Position numbers and translations under genes: made by a program | Shown: positions 7,229-8,087 of the stretch, in pieces | Layout: every line of letters begins with the position of its first letter | Position numbering within the stretch: position 1 is the stretch's first letter | The notes under the pieces: model-generated | The model's input: the letters and a program-made list of their open reading frames with translations, nothing else | What the model was told of the DNA's origin: nothing | Database searches by the model: none | Assembly (NCBI GenBank): GCA_002085285.1 | Contig: NATK01000060.1 | Coordinates: 1-8,087, forward strand | Reading direction: 5' to 3' | DNA from: Candidatus Latescibacteria bacterium 4484_7 | GTDB taxonomy: Bacteria > Krumholzibacteriota > Krumholzibacteriia > Krumholzibacteriales > Krumholzibacteriaceae | Length of the DNA: 8,087 bases

Positions 7229-7734
7229 CAATATATCTCCTCGTTGTCAAATGCATCCTTTACGACGACACTTCCATCCCTCAAATCGAAAAGTATTGTT
7301 CTTCCATTCGAACCGCCTACGCATTCGGCGACTATCGGTATGCCAAACTCCTTCAACACCTCACGTGCAGCTGATATATTCTCGTCACCTATCTGCAAAA
7401 CACCGCCACCCTTTGCGATCGAATCGAACATCTTCGCACCGCCGAATATCTTTGCAACGATGCCGCTTCTCTTCGCCCCCATTCTGACCATCTTGGATAC
7501 TATCAACTCTATCGCAGTATCGACGAACTTCGATCTGTTGCTGTTGTTCTTCACGAGCGCCCTTCTCGGATGCATTACATGGGCAAGAGCCCCAATAGTC
7601 GATTCCCGCTCGTAGAGGACTATTCCAAGACATGATCCCAAAGCCATCGTCATCATCCTCGAAGGCGCCCTCCCTACGGTATGTTCAGCGACACCTACCC
7701 TTACAACAAGTTGCGAATCGTACCTCAGTTCCAT
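7228..7734 (-). CDS. cheD: CheD, receptor glutamine deamidase / CheC partner
   Basis: CheD deamidates selected glutamines on chemoreceptors to glutamate. In Bacillus and Thermotoga it also binds CheC and raises its CheY-P phosphatase activity. The 168-residue protein has the whole family pattern. The catalytic triad reads T29, C35 (in LGSCLG) and H52 (in ALAHVMHP). The spacing T+6 to C and C+17 to H equals that of T21/C27/H44 in Thermotoga CheD as I remember it. Further blocks are KIFGGAKMF (95-103), IGDENI (115-120), GGSNGRT (140-146) and FDLRDGSV. The start is fixed: an in-frame TGA lies two codons upstream of the ATG at 7734, and the next Met residues fall too close to the active site. The last codons contain the GAGGAG that serves cheB, and the stop shares one base with the cheB ATG. 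No signal peptide or membrane segment is present. Confidence 0.95.
   Translation of the reverse strand: MELRYDSQLVVRVGVAEHTVGRAPSRMMTMALGSCLGIVLYERESTIGALAHVMHPRRALVKNNSNRSKFVDTAIELIVSKMVRMGAKRSGIVAKIFGGAKMFDSIAKGGGVLQIGDENISAAREVLKEFGIPIVAECVGGSNGRTILFDLRDGSVVVKDAFDNEEIY
7237..7242 (-). promoter_or_regulatory. Ribosome binding site for cheB inside cheD
   Basis: GAGGAG lies 8 nt before the ATG at 7228 and encodes the Glu-Glu near the CheD C-terminus. It decides the ATG over the adjacent upstream TTG as the cheB start. Confidence 0.75.
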
Positions 7735-7851
7735 AGGTCATCCGTTTCTATACCGCGCGCAAGACGCATCGCTATATCACATTTCCAAATTCTCCAGCAA
7801 TCCGTTCGGCGCATACCTTCACAGGCAATCGTGCCAAAGCTCTCAATTAGG
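7735..7851 (-). other. cheW-cheD intergenic region, longest gap in the operon
   Basis: These 117 nt are the only sizeable gap between genes. On the minus strand a TTGGCA is followed after 16 nt by TATGCG, a poor sigma-70-like pair, and no other promoter pair stands out. I see no strong hairpin with a T-run. A 29-codon frame (7814-7725) starts after AAGG and ends inside the cheD start, but its protein has no recognisable features. The cheD ribosome site here is weak: only GGA at 7743-7741, with an in-frame TGA two codons before the ATG. The region could hold a weak internal promoter, or could simply be degenerate spacer. Confidence 0.4.
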
Positions 7852-8087
7852 TCAAATACGACCGGTAGTTACTACATCCTCCAGTCCCACTCTCTCTGAA
7901 AATATCTTCTCCGGGTCGATCGCCACGACCATTCGTGCACCTATCTCGAGGATTCCAACGACCAGATCCGACAGTCCATTATCGGACGAAAACGGCGGTG
8001 CCGGTCTTATTTCGTCTGTCTTCAACCTTACGACATCACTTACCTCATCGACGATAAAACCATACTTTCCGCCTTTCACATCGAATA
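7852..8087 (-). CDS. cheW: CheW coupling protein, C-terminal 77 codons (5' end outside window)
   Basis: CheW bridges receptors and the CheA kinase in the signalling array at the cytoplasmic membrane. The reading frame is open to the right edge (Phe-Asp before a GTG codon at 8079), so that GTG is an internal Val and not a start. The visible part carries the CheW-fold signature: YGFIVDEVSDVV (matching the usual GllVDeV.eV strand), then IRPAPP, a variable loop, and GILEIGARMVVAIDPEKIF, the last strand-helix element. The protein ends 13 residues later at a TGA (7854-7852), the normal place for CheW to end. An isolated CheA P5 domain is the main alternative, but cheA is complete elsewhere in the operon. 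It is followed by cheD after 117 nt. The fold assignment is firm; the N-terminal half cannot be judged. Confidence 0.88.
   Translation of the reverse strand, partial: FDVKGGKYGFIVDEVSDVVRLKTDEIRPAPPFSSDNGLSDLVVGILEIGARMVVAIDPEKIFSERVGLEDVVTTGRI

Noticed and set aside
7725..7814. 29-codon minus-strand frame between cheW and cheD, starting after AAGG and ending across the cheD ATG
   Set aside because: No recognisable protein features and an odd Trp/Cys-rich composition; it does not continue the CheW fold, which ends normally. Too little to call a gene or a leader peptide.
7814..7841. TTTGGCACGATTGCC in the cheW-cheD gap, resembling a sigma-54 promoter
   Set aside because: The GG and GC elements are three bases too close together for the -24/-12 spacing.

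Overview
The window holds the downstream end of one chemosensory operon. Every supported gene is on the minus strand. In transcription order (right to left) they are cheW (3' end only), cheD, cheB, cheA, cheC, cheY, a 693-residue TPR protein with a disordered tail, and a DUF4388/PATAN - winged-helix - TPR protein. Stops and starts overlap by 1 to 38 nt at four junctions. Neighbours are 18 and 57 nt apart around cheY and 117 nt apart between cheW and cheD. This is the architecture of one transcript with translational coupling. No operon promoter is visible; it should lie beyond the right edge. No convincing terminator follows the last gene.

Region by region (read right to left): 8087-7852 is the CheW coupling protein, cut by the window edge. 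7734-7228 is CheD, a glutamine deamidase with its Thr/Cys/His triad. 7228-6140 is the CheB methylesterase with an N-terminal receiver. 6150-4324 is the CheA kinase, which lacks a recognisable P2 domain. 4361-3744 is the CheC CheY-P phosphatase. 3725-3348 is CheY. 3290-1209 and 1212-85 are the two TPR proteins. RNA genes, transposons, CRISPR arrays and long non-coding stretches were not seen.

How they work together: receptors (not in the window) act through CheW on CheA, which phosphorylates CheY and CheB. CheB and CheD modify receptors, CheC removes phosphate from CheY, and CheD would couple CheC activity back to receptor adaptation. This three-part adaptation (CheB plus CheC/CheD) is the Bacillus/Thermotoga-type layout, not the enterobacterial CheZ type. 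The least explained part is the pair of TPR proteins translated from the same message. They may be an unusual output or scaffold module, since PATAN domains are known from cyanobacterial phototaxis regulators.

Organism: moderately GC-rich DNA (judged by eye as a little above 50%) and the mixture of CheC/CheD with DUF4388-TPR proteins suggest a deltaproteobacterium-like or other deep-branching bacterial lineage. This is a weak inference; no ribosomal or other taxonomic marker is present.
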